Below are positions 1 through 10,025 of a DNA stretch of 64,000 bases, piece by piece. A program made the translations under genes and the position numbers. The notes beneath the pieces are model-generated. The model saw nothing but the letters and a program-made list of their open reading frames with translations. It ran no database searches and was not told the origin of the DNA. Origin of the DNA: Letharia columbiana (taxonomy: Eukaryota > Ascomycota > Lecanoromycetes > Lecanorales > Parmeliaceae); the NCBI RefSeq assembly GCF_014066305.1, contig NW_023501110.1, positions 174,907 through 238,906 of the forward strand, given 5' to 3'. The stretch's first letter is position 1, and every line of letters begins with the position of its first letter.

Positions 1-2
1 GT

Positions 3-260
3 TACGGCCGAGACGCTGTGCTCGCCGCTTTGGAGAACGAGAATTTCAATGTCGTTAGGATGATTATGAGATTTCCCGGTGGCCGAAACAAGGGGGGCGA
101 ATATGCAGAGGCATTGGGAATGCTAGATGCCAAAGACATGGACGCACTGAGGAGGTGGTTTGCGATTAGCCGTGCTAATGCGCCCACCACGCCAGAAAGC
201 CGACCCCACATTCTTGGTATCAGAAAACGCAATTTCGTACCACAGCTCGTGACTTGGTAG
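3..260 (+). CDS. 3' end of a truncated unknown gene
   Basis: An open frame enters from the left edge and stops with TAG at 258-260, giving about 85 residues. The opening residues (GRDAVLAALENENFNVVRMIM) resemble the helical pairs of an ankyrin-type repeat followed by a charged tail, but one repeat-like stretch is not enough to name the family. The start lies outside the window, so length and exon structure are unknown. It could also be a chance frame. I do not recognise a specific product. Confidence 0.3.
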   Translation, partial: YGRDAVLAALENENFNVVRMIMRFPGGRNKGGEYAEALGMLDAKDMDALRRWFAISRANAPTTPESRPHILGIRKRNFVPQLVTW

Positions 261-1552
261 ATGGATACAAACGAAGAGCTGCTGCAGAGCTAGAGAAACC
301 ATATGTGGAAAGATTGGAATAAGCTTGACCTGGCCAAGAATGAAATGAAGACTGCTGTCAACATCTTGTCTGGAGGCGACCGGCATAGCAGTGCACGATT
401 TGGGTCGATAAGTCTTCATTCATTCATTCATCGAGATTGATGTGACTTGCCTTTGGAACTTTCACTTCTTGGTATCGTGTTGGCGGCTGTCAATGCATGA
501 GAGCTTGGCTACTAAGGCCATTGGAAGGGGACGCTGGATGCTGCTGAAGTGTCCCAATACAACATATCCCGAGCTTCAAGAACGCTGAAGGGCGGTCGCT
601 CTGAGCAGCTTGGCGGATCTTATATAGTGAGATTGGGCCTCTGGCTTCTTGAGGGGATTGATGGTTAGACCTAGACCTTGACCTTTGAGCTCATTTTGGT
701 TATGTTTGTTTCTAGACACCAACAGTGGCAGTAACGGGGTGTGCACTTTCTCACCTCCTAAAGGAGAGCTGGGTATCTTTCAGCTTGATGCAGTATTTGG
801 CGATCAGTCTCCCCAAACGCAATATTTGCCCGTCCTCTCCAGCTTGTCACTTCCGTCCCCCGTCCTCGCCCTTCACAGAAACCTTCATATAGTCCTACCT
901 ACAGCGTCTCTGGCCTCATGGATCGAATGGACGGTACACGGCACTGAAGATTCTAGGAAACCTCCCATGAGGGCGTTGTCTTGTCGACATGCTCGTAGAT
1001 CTCGAGGCGCGTTGGGCTTACAAACGACTGTTAACTGTGGTTCGCTAACAAGGATGGTGCGCGCGATCGGTAGGATGTAACGCTGATTTTTCGACATCTG
1101 TATCTGGGGACGGATCCTCTATCTCGAGCGTATACGCATCCTCATTCCCGAACCCTGCGTGTCAAGGCCAGCTAGAAAGGGTGGCCTGATCTTGCAATCA
1201 ACGCTATCCCCTGTCTTGCATTTATTGAAGACCCTGCTGGTGTAGGTGAATTTGGCAAAATGCTGGCGCGAGATACTGGCAAAAGGGAGCTTTCGGAGGG
1301 CTTGGCGTAGTCTTGGCACATACTAGGGTTAGGGCCCGTATACTAGCGCAGAGATTATCATGAACTTCATCTCGTCTTTCTTTTTGCAATAACTGTCAGT
1401 AATGGCCCATGAAACCGACTTCAACATTGGATATTTGCGAAGGTTGAGTTGTTTGCGCTCACTGGCCAACAAACTGGACTCGTACTCTTTTCTGGCATGC
1501 TTATCTATCGAGATGCAGCTCTACAGCTCTTCGGATATGCTCAGATAGGTCA
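261..1552. other. No convincing gene
   Basis: Only scattered short frames without recognisable domains are seen. The longest, on the plus strand at 685-1080, has no protein-like composition. GC content is ordinary and no repeat is visible. Confidence 0.5.
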
Positions 1553-2946
1553 TTATAGGTTCATCTTCGGCGGTCTATCTCTTGCCCGCAAGTCTTCAAG
1601 CATCGCAATGGCATCCTCTTTCGGTAGACCACCCACCAGCCTCACTCGACATGTCGACGCTGGCAGAATATCCACAACACGCTCTGGCTCGACGAGTACA
1701 TCTGCTCCCGGCTCTATGTAAATTATGTCTTCCTTTTATCCAGTACAAGAGTCAGCGCCTTCGATCTATTTGTATAGCGTCATCGTTTCCAGTGATCCTT
1801 TCCGAGACCTCGAACGCGCACAGGCTACCGATGCAAGGTTCAGCTTTCTCGAAGAAGAGGTTCTCAGCACGTTGCATGTCCGAAGAACCAGTAAGTTCGA
1901 GATGGCAGAGAGTCTTTCGGGTGTAGGTCTCCAAATATCCAACGATCTGGCGCGGCTCGCACTGCGCATCGTCCAGAGAAGCGCCAGCCCAGGAAGTGTA
2001 GATAAACCTCTTCGGGCCCTTAAATGAGCAAAGTGTGATCGAAAAAAGCGCTGCATCGATGGCGCTTTGGTAGAACTCGAGACTTGCCACTTTTGAGGGA
2101 TCAATGAAGCCTTTCTGGCAAGATTCGATGTACTCCCCCTTCAATTCCTCGGCGTCCTTTGTTTGTCCTCATTGAGGGGAGCGCCATGAAGCCTTAGAAA
2201 ATCCCATAGCCGGCACCGCATTATTCGTCGAAACCATGCATTCCCACGTCTGTCAACTTGCTGAAGGAGTTGATTCCTGCGAGGTCATGAATGTGGGATA
2301 CGGCCGCGCGGAGCAAGGCCCCTCAAGTCAATACGAAGGGTGAATCCTCCGGGACTCGGTTTCTGTCCACGAGCCTCACCTTCTGTAGATTGGGAAGGAT
2401 TACGATCAAAAGCCTTACTACTACCGCTCTGTTCCCGGAAAGAATTTGCCTGGTCCAACTCCTGGCTTTTCGACACTTTTTAAGGTCGGATTCCCCTCAT
2501 TCTCGGAACATGCTTCGCCGTACCTCAAACACTTTGCACAGGAGCCGCGTGTTGCGTTTAAATTGCGCCACTACATCTTGGAGTTCGACCTCATCGAGTT
2601 CGGCTTCTTCCTGGTCACCGAAGCCATCAGCACTGGGTTCTTCCAAGTGTCCAACGATCAGAGTTTTGGCGTGAAGCCATGTCTGAGGATCTGAAAGTAG
2701 ATCTCGCGGTATCGGAGGAGGGTGAACACCTCTGATCTGTGGGTCTCCGTCCCAGGTGTTGTTGTCGATATGACCAACCGCAATCGTGGAAAAGTAACGC
2801 TTTCTTGCGTACTGTTCCATCAGTCTCTTCTTGCAAGGCTGGTGGACGAATTCGTACATAGCGTGAAGTTCTCGATCTCATTCAGGTGAATAATAGGAAA
2901 TGATAAGCATTTGAAGCTCAACTGGGAGGGTTTGAAAGGTAGGCAT
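1553..2946 (-). pseudogene. Decayed F-box-like gene
   Basis: Reading the minus strand from ATG 2946, the N-terminus contains the F-box-like motif LPVELQMLIISYYSPE and then an in-frame TGA at 2880-2878. The same frame continues beyond it as DRELHAMYEFVHQPCKKRL and on to about 2497. Protein-like reading resumes in other frames at 2144-1752 (GYLETYTRKTLCHLELTG) and about 1725-1553 (RVRLVGGLPKEDAIAMLEDL, then TAA). These C-terminal phrases are typical of the large ascomycete family of F-box proteins with degenerate repeats. The gene is usually a single exon, so the stop and at least two frame changes suggest decay rather than introns. F-box proteins act as substrate adaptors of SCF ubiquitin ligases; this copy is probably inactive. 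An intron-rich functional gene cannot be fully excluded. Confidence 0.6.
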
Positions 2947-3581
2947 CGTAGCACTGTGACAGCGACTAAGGGCTGTGAGAAGGACAGAGCTGAGAGCGGA
3001 GGGCTTGATATGAGCTGAAGTGTGGATCTGTTCTGGTTGGTACCCTTGAAGACTGATCAGAAGCATGGACGATAAGTCATGAAGACGTTGACTTTGATGG
3101 TATAGGTGTAGTTGTTGAATGTCTTGTACGGAAAGAGGTGTTGAAATAGGGAGAACACTCACTGTTTTGTGTTCCACTACGCATGGCTGCCAGTATATGT
3201 ATCTTCAATGAGCTTTGGACTTCATTGGTGTACAACTCCAAAAGGACATTACTACAGATGACACACAAACTAGAGATATTCATACTCCGACGATTTCAGT
3301 CACGTGGTAGCGATCAACTAGCATTCGGATTCAGGAAGGCAACTGGCAGGCAGGATTCGCGACTATTATTTGGTCTCATGATCCTAAACCTGATCATTGG
3401 CACTTAACACTGGCCATGTATGACATTCCTTGCGGCGATCCTTATGCTTGTTCACACTGGCCATGGTTCATGCATCTCTTCACCCGAAGAACCACTGCAA
3501 TGAGATTCAGAACGACGACAATGTACCCCCTCCTCGACTTTTCCAGGCCTCTTCCGCTCTTTCCCCGACCGCTCCCGCCCC
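2947..3581. other. Intergenic, no supported gene
   Basis: This lies upstream of the F-box remnant and downstream of the minus-strand Cys/His-domain gene. The frames present are short and lack domain-like sequence. Confidence 0.45.
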
Positions 3582-4154
3582 TCAGTTGCCCTCGAAATTG
3601 GTATTTGGATCACGAACGTGCCATCTTAAGAACGACAAAACGTTCCAGTCATCCTCGACAGTACTGCTACGATCCCCAGCCTGGATCTTCATCCACGACT
3701 CCCACACATGGGGTGGCGGATTGCTCTCCCCGAACATAGTCTTTTTTATCCACGGCTGCTCGCCGTTGTGGAGGTATGGCCCTTGATTATGACGACGGAT
3801 TGCCTGCCTTACGGGACAGTCTAGTTCGGTGCAACGAGGCGGCGTTGGTGGAACTCGGGGAGCCTCAGGCCAGACAGGGTTGTCGGGTGCGTCGGAAAGT
3901 TCGGAGTCTGTGTCTGAAGGAGGCGCGTTGCGGAGGAGGGTTGGGGAGTTTGTGAAGGAAGGGTAGACGGGGCTGTCTGGTGCGTCTGAGAGGTCGGAGT
4001 CTGAGTCTGGAAGAGGCGCGTTCGGCGGTGGGTTTGAGGCCGCATGAGAGGCAGAGGCTTGCTTGTGGTCTTGCGTACTTGAGGTGGCTGTGGAAGATGC
4101 GTTTGAGGTAGAAGGAGAGGCTGTGGGTTGAGCTGTGTTTGGGGTGCTGGACAT
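3582..4154 (-). CDS. Small protein with acidic repeat and C-x4-C...H...GPYxH domain
   Basis: Single-exon frame of 190 residues from ATG 4154 to the stop at 3582. The first 40 residues are Ser/Thr/Ala-rich and disordered. Residues about 48-100 contain two copies of an acidic unit (PDSDSDLSDAPDSPVYP, then SDTDSELSDAPDNPVWP). The C-terminal 80 residues hold a compact domain: CTELDC, then His, GPYLHNG, FGESNPPPHVWESWMK. The same pattern occurs in the next gene, so the two are paralogues. The pattern (C-x4-C, two His, then the FGxSNPPPxxW signature) could bind zinc, but that is inference. I know no named function. Two independent occurrences support it as real coding sequence. Confidence 0.7.
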   Translation of the reverse strand: MSSTPNTAQPTASPSTSNASSTATSSTQDHKQASASHAASNPPPNAPLPDSDSDLSDAPDSPVYPSFTNSPTLLRNAPPSDTDSELSDAPDNPVWPEAPRVPPTPPRCTELDCPVRQAIRRHNQGPYLHNGEQPWIKKTMFGESNPPPHVWESWMKIQAGDRSSTVEDDWNVLSFLRWHVRDPNTNFEGN

Positions 4155-4863
4155 TTTCGTAGGTACGCTCAGATGTGAGTACTCGCTGATGAGGAAGATT
4201 CGTGGTATTGCAGAAGCTCGTTGAGCTCGGCGTCCTTTGATGATAGGGTGACCGGTGCTAGGGCGATGGTTTCAAGTCTGAGGGTGTTATCGAGCTGATT
4301 TTATCACGCGTGTCTTCAGAAATGAGACGGTCGGCTTGAGAACAGATGTGTTGTGTAACCGATCACGACTTGTCTTATGCCTAAAGACATCTCATTGTCT
4401 CATTCGTTTCTATTGTCATCAGTGAAATGAACAAAGACAATGCTTTTTGGTACTCACAGATCTTTCAGAGCAGTCAGTGTGTGCCAAGTTGTGTCACATA
4501 TCAGACATTCATAGGCTGCCCGGATCTTAGTGGCAGATATCCCGTTGCTTCACGCCGATTGGACAGAATAATTGTGGGTCACTTACCTTATTGGGTTTCA
4601 ACTGAATTTTATGCAGAATTCTTAAGGATTACTGGGTTGAATCTTTCCTGATGATATATAATCGACACACAGGTAGTAACAGCACTGAGGACAGTAAGGA
4701 TGGTCTATCTTTCTTAGCAACCGAATGCGTCGCAATTATATCCTCTATATCGTACCACTTGCTGCAGAACTCCCAGGCAAACCAACCTAGAGAAAGATCG
4801 TGTGACTCTAGCACAGCAAGGAAGAACACCTCGAAAGAAATGAAACTCAGAAGATCGTCTAAG
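4155..4863. other. Intergenic between the two Cys/His-domain genes
   Basis: A minus-strand frame (4985-4629) overlaps the 3' end of the next gene and reads like a hydrophobic protein segment. No splice arrangement that I tested joins it cleanly, so it is not annotated as an exon. Confidence 0.4.
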
Positions 4864-6336
4864 TCATTTCCAGCTCCCTGGATGAGAGCCACAACACCCT
4901 TCTGATGAACTGGTACTCCTAGACCGTAACGCAACCCGAGAAGACAAGTGCTGGCCCGCATACCGCCGATGAAACTCCAGCCCACTCATCCCATTCAACC
5001 CCCCATAATGCAACATCGCAAACGCAATGACCAGGTCATCCTCCGCTTTCGGCTCAGGACGTCCATCGGGCGATATGACTTCACCGTCGCACGTCAGGTG
5101 AACCATGTTCCGATACGCATTCCAGATTTCTGGCGGCGGGTTGCTGTGGCCGAAGAGCCCGGTCATTATCTTGTTGTGTCGTTTGCCCATGTGGTGATAG
5201 GGGCCTTTGGCGTGCGCCCATCTCATGGGGCATGAGGATTCGAGGCACTGGTTTGAGATGAATGCGCGTGGGATGCCGAATTCGAACTTGAGTGCAACGT
5301 CTCGGGCTTCGGAGTCGTGTGGTCGGAACTTGAGATCACCTGCAGACTCAACGTCCGGTAAGGAGGTGACGGATCCAGAATCATCTCCTTCATACTCATC
5401 CGGCTCCGGTTCGGGAATCCTGAGCTTGAGACCAGATTCGCCGAAGCTCCGTTTGAAGTGAACAACGGGGTCAGTTGGCAGTCTCACGAATCTGGCAGGT
5501 GCTGATGGCTCTGAAAGCTTCTTTCTGTGGCCAGCGGCTACCAGATCTCGCGCTAGGGAGAAGCGAGATGTAGCCCGGGGTCGGTCGGTAGTGTATGGAA
5601 ATGGACCCTGACTCCTATCAGGCTTGCGACCACTGGACTTGGCGAAAGTTACTTGTCGAAGTGCAGAGGGACGCTTCACTGAGTCCACCGTCGTGGAAGA
5701 CGAGGCGTGAGAGTTGCGTGTGCTGGACGAAGCTGCGTCAGAAAATGTTGTAGGGACAAGAGTCCTCTGCAGGGCCGCGATTCCATCGGACTGTTGAACA
5801 CGTCGCCGGACATCTGTCACACTGGCCATAGTATCCATTTTAAAGAAGCCGTCGGCATTCCTGTCAATGAGCTCGCGATTGTGTTTCGAGGCTGTAGGTT
5901 TTTGACAATCTTTGAGACACACGGGCTGGGATGAGCAGTTGACTGGACTGAGGTCCTCAACAAAATTGCTCTTTCTGGGTTTTTGGCTAAGCGTGGCATT
6001 GCTGATGGTTTTCGCGATAGGAGACCGCTGGTCGTCACCCATCAAGGTAGCAGGGGAGTCTGGATCAGCATTAGCGATTGCTGGGAAGTTTGACTGACGG
6101 GTAGCTAGGGGTGCCACGTGCTCTTGTGGGACCACGTCCTCGACTCTTCTGGTGTCCTCGGTGACCACCTCATGGCTGCTTTTCGGATGCTCCATCGGCT
6201 CGAGGATATCCGCCGGGCCAAGGTCTACATCGCGGAATGCATCATCAAGCTCGTCTGCAAGCGATTTCTCCATGCTTCGTCTGCTGAATGTTGGTGCTGC
6301 TGATGAGGTCGATCCAGCCGATCTCACGGTGTCCAT
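4864..6336 (-). CDS. 490-aa protein with the shared Cys/His FGxSNPPP domain
   Basis: Long minus-strand frame. The first ATG gives 490 residues (MDTVRSAGSTSSAAPTFSRR); the frame is open upstream but has no other ATG. Residues 1 to about 350 are low-complexity and Ser/Arg/Pro-rich, with basic patches, so likely disordered. The C-terminal part carries CLESSC, then HAKGPYHHMG, then LFGHSNPPPEIWNAYRNMV, which matches the domain of the 190-aa neighbour residue for residue at the Cys, GPYxH, FGxSNPPP and W positions. After the domain comes an acidic DDLVIAFAMLHYGG segment, also echoed in the neighbour (EDDWNVLSFLRWHV). The two genes form a tandem same-strand pair. Function unknown; a nuclear or nucleic-acid role would be a guess. 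Confidence 0.75.
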   Translation of the reverse strand: MDTVRSAGSTSSAAPTFSRRSMEKSLADELDDAFRDVDLGPADILEPMEHPKSSHEVVTEDTRRVEDVVPQEHVAPLATRQSNFPAIANADPDSPATLMGDDQRSPIAKTISNATLSQKPRKSNFVEDLSPVNCSSQPVCLKDCQKPTASKHNRELIDRNADGFFKMDTMASVTDVRRRVQQSDGIAALQRTLVPTTFSDAASSSTRNSHASSSTTVDSVKRPSALRQVTFAKSSGRKPDRSQGPFPYTTDRPRATSRFSLARDLVAAGHRKKLSEPSAPARFVRLPTDPVVHFKRSFGESGLKLRIPEPEPDEYEGDDSGSVTSLPDVESAGDLKFRPHDSEARDVALKFEFGIPRAFISNQCLESSCPMRWAHAKGPYHHMGKRHNKIMTGLFGHSNPPPEIWNAYRNMVHLTCDGEVISPDGRPEPKAEDDLVIAFAMLHYGGLNGMSGLEFHRRYAGQHLSSRVALRSRSTSSSEGCCGSHPGSWK

Positions 6337-6870
6337 TGTTTGATTGTGTTGATCTTGCTTTGAAGATACTATGAACGAAGTGGGGCGGTATGGATGCAGA
6401 GTTGTTTGTCGTGAAGGAGACTTTGGTGCAGCTGCCAATGAGCGAAACAGGAAGAGGGGCTTGGAATGAAAGTGAGTTCCAAGCTTGGTACTTCAACGCT
6501 CTAGAGGGTCGTGGGTGTGTCTCAGAACAAAGACGAATTTTTCAAAAGGACATACTGTTTTAGGGCCATTGATTGTAGTCACACAAAGAACGCCATCATT
6601 GTCATTGGGCTCTTTTTCTTCAACACAAAGATCATTGTTGAGTTCATGACACTCTGACTACCAACACACTCGACCTCGCCAAGGAGGTACTTTGGCGTTT
6701 CTTTCCACAATACTTGATCATTATCACACTCTTTCAAACGTCATACAGAAACTAGGACTGTTCGGCGATCTCGATATAGCATACACAAAAAGCCATAAGT
6801 ACCGTTTATACCCTGTGCACCGAATCGAAAATCTACCACATACACCCCAAAGCCAGAGCCTGAAGAGAAG
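6337..6870. other. Divergent intergenic region
   Basis: This separates the minus-strand 490-aa gene from the first plus-strand RING gene and must hold both promoters. No specific element is recognised. Confidence 0.5.
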
Positions 6871-7596
6871 ATGGCGGATCGGCCTGGCACTCATAGAGCC
6901 AACATTATCGTCGACGCGAACGTCGAAAGCTTTCGGAACGTCACACGGGATGCTCTCAATCAACAAGTTCAAGCAGTCATGGCAGATCTTGAGGTAGCAT
7001 ACCAAGCGCGTGTCCATGACAATGCACAAGCTCATGAGGTCCAGATCTCAGTGAACATCAACTACAGTCTTCGCCCACTTACCAGCCAGGCTGATCTAGA
7101 TGATCAAATTGCTTGCCGCAGCCGCGCGGACATGGCCCACGAAACTGCTCAACTGAACTTGGACATCGGCGTCCATGCTGGTGAAATCAATCAGCAAGAC
7201 ACAGACGATTTCCTAGATGATGAATATCCTCCAACGCTGTTCTCTTCAGCTGCAAGATTGCTGGATTCGCTGCCCGTTGTCAATCTTGCTCATCTCAAAG
7301 AAGAATCCCAAGATTGCCCTGTTTGCCGGGAACCCTTTTCCGGGTCAGAATATAGCGAAGTGGATACGCCGGTCTTGCTCCATTGCAATCATATTGTCGG
7401 CCGGGCCTGTGTCGAGCAATGGCTGTCAGGTGATCACAATTCATGCCCTATGTGCCGTGCAGCGATCTTTGAGCCAGCCGTGCTTACGGCGCTGGCAAAC
7501 CAAGAACGGTCGGGGGACCGTTCAGGTTCTCTTTATCATGTCCAGGCGGAAAATTTCGCAAGAGAGGATATCGACGGCCGCGCAAGACCAGAGTGA
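6871..7596 (+). CDS. RING-finger protein, array member 1
   Basis: Single-exon frame of 241 residues from ATG 6871, N-terminus MADRPGTH. The RING lies at about residues 149-195: CPVC, then CNH, IVGRAC, QWL, SCPMC. It is preceded by the array's shared leader RLLDSLPVVNL. RING proteins are usually E3 ubiquitin ligases that bind an E2 enzyme; a substrate cannot be predicted. The ligand expected as His or Cys after CNH-x2 is Gly, as in all five paralogues. The N-terminal 145 residues are poorly conserved and acidic. The TGA at 7594-7596 is followed in frame by more protein-like sequence, so the gene may be truncated. Array members 1 and 2 start almost identically (MADRPGTH, MADRLGSH), suggesting a recent duplication. 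Confidence 0.8.
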   Translation: MADRPGTHRANIIVDANVESFRNVTRDALNQQVQAVMADLEVAYQARVHDNAQAHEVQISVNINYSLRPLTSQADLDDQIACRSRADMAHETAQLNLDIGVHAGEINQQDTDDFLDDEYPPTLFSSAARLLDSLPVVNLAHLKEESQDCPVCREPFSGSEYSEVDTPVLLHCNHIVGRACVEQWLSGDHNSCPMCRAAIFEPAVLTALANQERSGDRSGSLYHVQAENFAREDIDGRARPE

Positions 7597-7930
7597 AATG
7601 GGGTTCATGCCGTGGGCGATGACACCGAAGTGGCATTGCCTGAGGCCCAAGTGCTCACCGTGCTGACAAATGAAGAGCAGTTGGAGACCGGAGGATCTGA
7701 ACCACACGACCCACACGAGGTTGAAATGTGACTCTTGGCACTGGAGAGGGAGAAGTTCGAATAAAGCGTTAGATTGGAACAACTCCGCGCTAGTCCACCG
7801 ACGAAGAGCGCCTGGCAGCGATAGGTACGCTTGTTCGGGCCACGGCGGAAAATAGCACACGGGTTGTGACCTTTCGGACGCAGATGTTAAGCATGAGTTA
7901 GACGTGAGATTTTTCATGAAGAGTTGGAGG
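7597..7930 (+). pseudogene. Possible read-through tail of RING gene 1
   Basis: Directly after the stop of RING gene 1 the same frame reads NGVHAVGDDTEVALPEAQVL and on to a second TGA at 7729-7731, then LLALEREKFE before a TAA. The composition resembles the charged helical tails of array members 3 and 4. The simplest reading is a once longer C-terminus cut off by nonsense mutations. It could also be chance. Confidence 0.35.
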
Positions 7931-8587
7931 ATCAGAGTGCGTTTCTGTTTCAGATTGCTAGTTTCCCCCGGTGATCATGAGGTAGAGTGCCGGAAGGTTT
8001 ACTGAACACTTCGTTGTGCGTTCCCGCTTGAAAGTTAGCATACTCAAGGTTATGTAGTCTATCAAGTACCAGACTAATAGACGCACATGATACGGCCAAT
8101 ATATCTTTCAACAAACCAAGTCTGATGATAGATCGTCTATTCGCATGGAGACGGTCAAGCCTGTGACTTTTCTCTCTCTACGTACCCCCAAATTTGAAGG
8201 ATATCTCTTATGTACAAAAAACCTCGTGTGTTCATCATCTGCGCGCGAAGTGACAGAGGAAATGGTCATTGTCATCCTTTTTGCTCTACCACGTCTCCGG
8301 GACCATGTCAATGGCTTTTATAAGAAATATATCGGAGATAAACCTACTGTCTGTGCGTACACAAAGAACAATCTCGTTGTTATCCTGCTACCTGTCCCCC
8401 AGTACAAGGGGCTTTGTTGGGCTTTTAACACTATCTTATTTGACACATCTCATCTTCATGGACTACACAAACTTTGGACATCTCTTTCATTCTTCTTAAC
8501 GGTTCCACAGAGCATCCAACATCCAACATCAACATAAAAATAAACATTACAGTCAACTCCCACTAGCGGTATTGCTTTCAAATCGAC
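7931..8587. other. Intergenic between RING genes 1 and 2
   Basis: No further gene is supported. The final 60 bases before ATG 8588 are A/C-rich (ATCCAACATCCAACATCAAC), as is common in fungal 5' leaders. Confidence 0.4.
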
Positions 8588-9367
8588 ATGGCAGATCGGC
8601 TTGGCTCACATGCTATCGAGGATCATCAGGACCCTGATACGGCTCAACTCAGCCTGAATGCTGGTTCCGACAGTGAGCAACTTTCAACAGCTGAGTCTGA
8701 GAGGCCATCACCACCTGAGACTCAGAGTCTCCCAATACCTGAGACAGAACCCTCCCGGGCTCGAAGACTGTTTCCGTCTTCGAGGTCAGTAGCAGCAGCG
8801 TTTCTAGAGTCTCTTCCCATCGTCAAACCGGACAACTTGCCAGAAAACTCTCAAGACTGCCACATCTGCAAAGAACGCTTTGACAACCAGGACCCAGGGG
8901 TGGTGCCAAACAATGAATTTGCAGTGAAGCTACCATGCGATCACATCATGGGATCCAAGTGCCTCGCAAAATGGTTCGAAAGCAATAATTCCTGTCCTAT
9001 GTGTCGTGCAGCCTCCTTCAGCCAGGATGTGTCACCACACGCGGAGCTGCTAGGTGCCTTGCATTTACACTTATTGTCATGGTCGGCAACCTCAAGGCAC
9101 CTGGCACGCGAAGAGCAAAGAGAGACACTAGCGGCTTCCGTGAGTAGTAATGAATTGGACATGCGGAGTCTTTCGGCACTTGCAGCGGAGAACACTGGGC
9201 ATCTTACCAGACTGTCGGAAATTCAGGCAGGTCCGGAGAACGAGGAGAGCTGGGCGGAGACTGCTCGAATCGGGGGCAGGATTAGAGCAAACGATGCACG
9301 GCTCAGGCAAATTGAACGCCGATTCCGATTCCAAAGGAAGGGAGCTCAGGGTGGGCCTGGTCTTTGA
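8588..9367 (+). CDS. RING-finger protein, array member 2
   Basis: Single-exon frame of 259 residues. The N-terminus MADRLGSH matches array member 1. A Ser/Pro/Glu-rich segment precedes the leader FLESLPIVKPDNLPENSQ, then the RING at about 91-139: CHIC, CDH, IMGSKC, KWF, SCPMC. The C-terminal third is helical and charged, with heptad-like spacing (ARLRQIERRFRFQRK at the end), possibly a coiled coil. Ligand 5 of the RING is Gly. Probable E3 ubiquitin ligase by family; substrate unknown. It is co-oriented with its neighbours and separated by about 1 kb from member 1. Confidence 0.82.
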   Translation: MADRLGSHAIEDHQDPDTAQLSLNAGSDSEQLSTAESERPSPPETQSLPIPETEPSRARRLFPSSRSVAAAFLESLPIVKPDNLPENSQDCHICKERFDNQDPGVVPNNEFAVKLPCDHIMGSKCLAKWFESNNSCPMCRAASFSQDVSPHAELLGALHLHLLSWSATSRHLAREEQRETLAASVSSNELDMRSLSALAAENTGHLTRLSEIQAGPENEESWAETARIGGRIRANDARLRQIERRFRFQRKGAQGGPGL

Positions 9368-10025
9368 TATTTGAAGTTTGTACTGTTGTAGAGGTTAGAC
9401 TGTGTTTGAGGAACCCAGACCGCATGTAATTTCGAGCATGGCTTACTTGGTGTCACGGGTTTTGGTTAGTTTGGTACTCCTAGATGACATGATAGGGTGC
9501 ATTCACTTGAGAAACACCTTCGAAATTAATGCAAAGTGCTAAGAGAGAATCGGTATTGCTAATTATAGTAAGAGCGTTTCTTAGACCCTGTGCACTTCTT
9601 TCTTAACTGCCGTCGACGTTAATTTCGTAATAAGACGTACTACACATCTCTTCCTGCGGGCACGAAGAATGTCAAACTCTTGTTTTTAGTCTATTCATGT
9701 CACGGTTACAGACCTTGTACAACACCATGCGACCTGGTTGGGCCCAGCGTGGCTTGGCAATATCGTACGGCCTTCACTGTACAACAGACCATTGAGTCCC
9801 TGATACTCCGTTACCACTCGCTCACTACAATCCTCTCCAGCTTCCATCACTCTTCCCAGTAACACTTCTAATCTTGAAATATCACTTTTGACACAGCTAC
9901 ATTCATTACGATTCCCTAATTGCGACAGAAGTTTGAGACTATCACAAACCCAGAGAACGAACTCGGGTTTCCTTACCTTACGCATCAACGAACTGACCGC
10001 AAAGGGCCCGGAGTCTACAAAAGCC
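9368..10025. other. Intergenic between RING genes 2 and 3
   Basis: The plus frame of RING gene 3 is open back to 9888, but its extra N-terminus is unlike the other members and ATG 10026 fits better. A minus-strand ORF over 9695-10117 is probably a shadow. Confidence 0.4.

Noticed and set aside
685..1080. 131-codon plus-strand frame
   Set aside because: Composition is not protein-like, no domain, and an overlapping minus frame is equally open.
4629..4985. Minus-strand frame with hydrophobic protein-like sequence downstream of the 490-aa gene
   Set aside because: Could be a last exon, but none of the GT/AG pairs I tried gives good donor and acceptor sites with the right phase.
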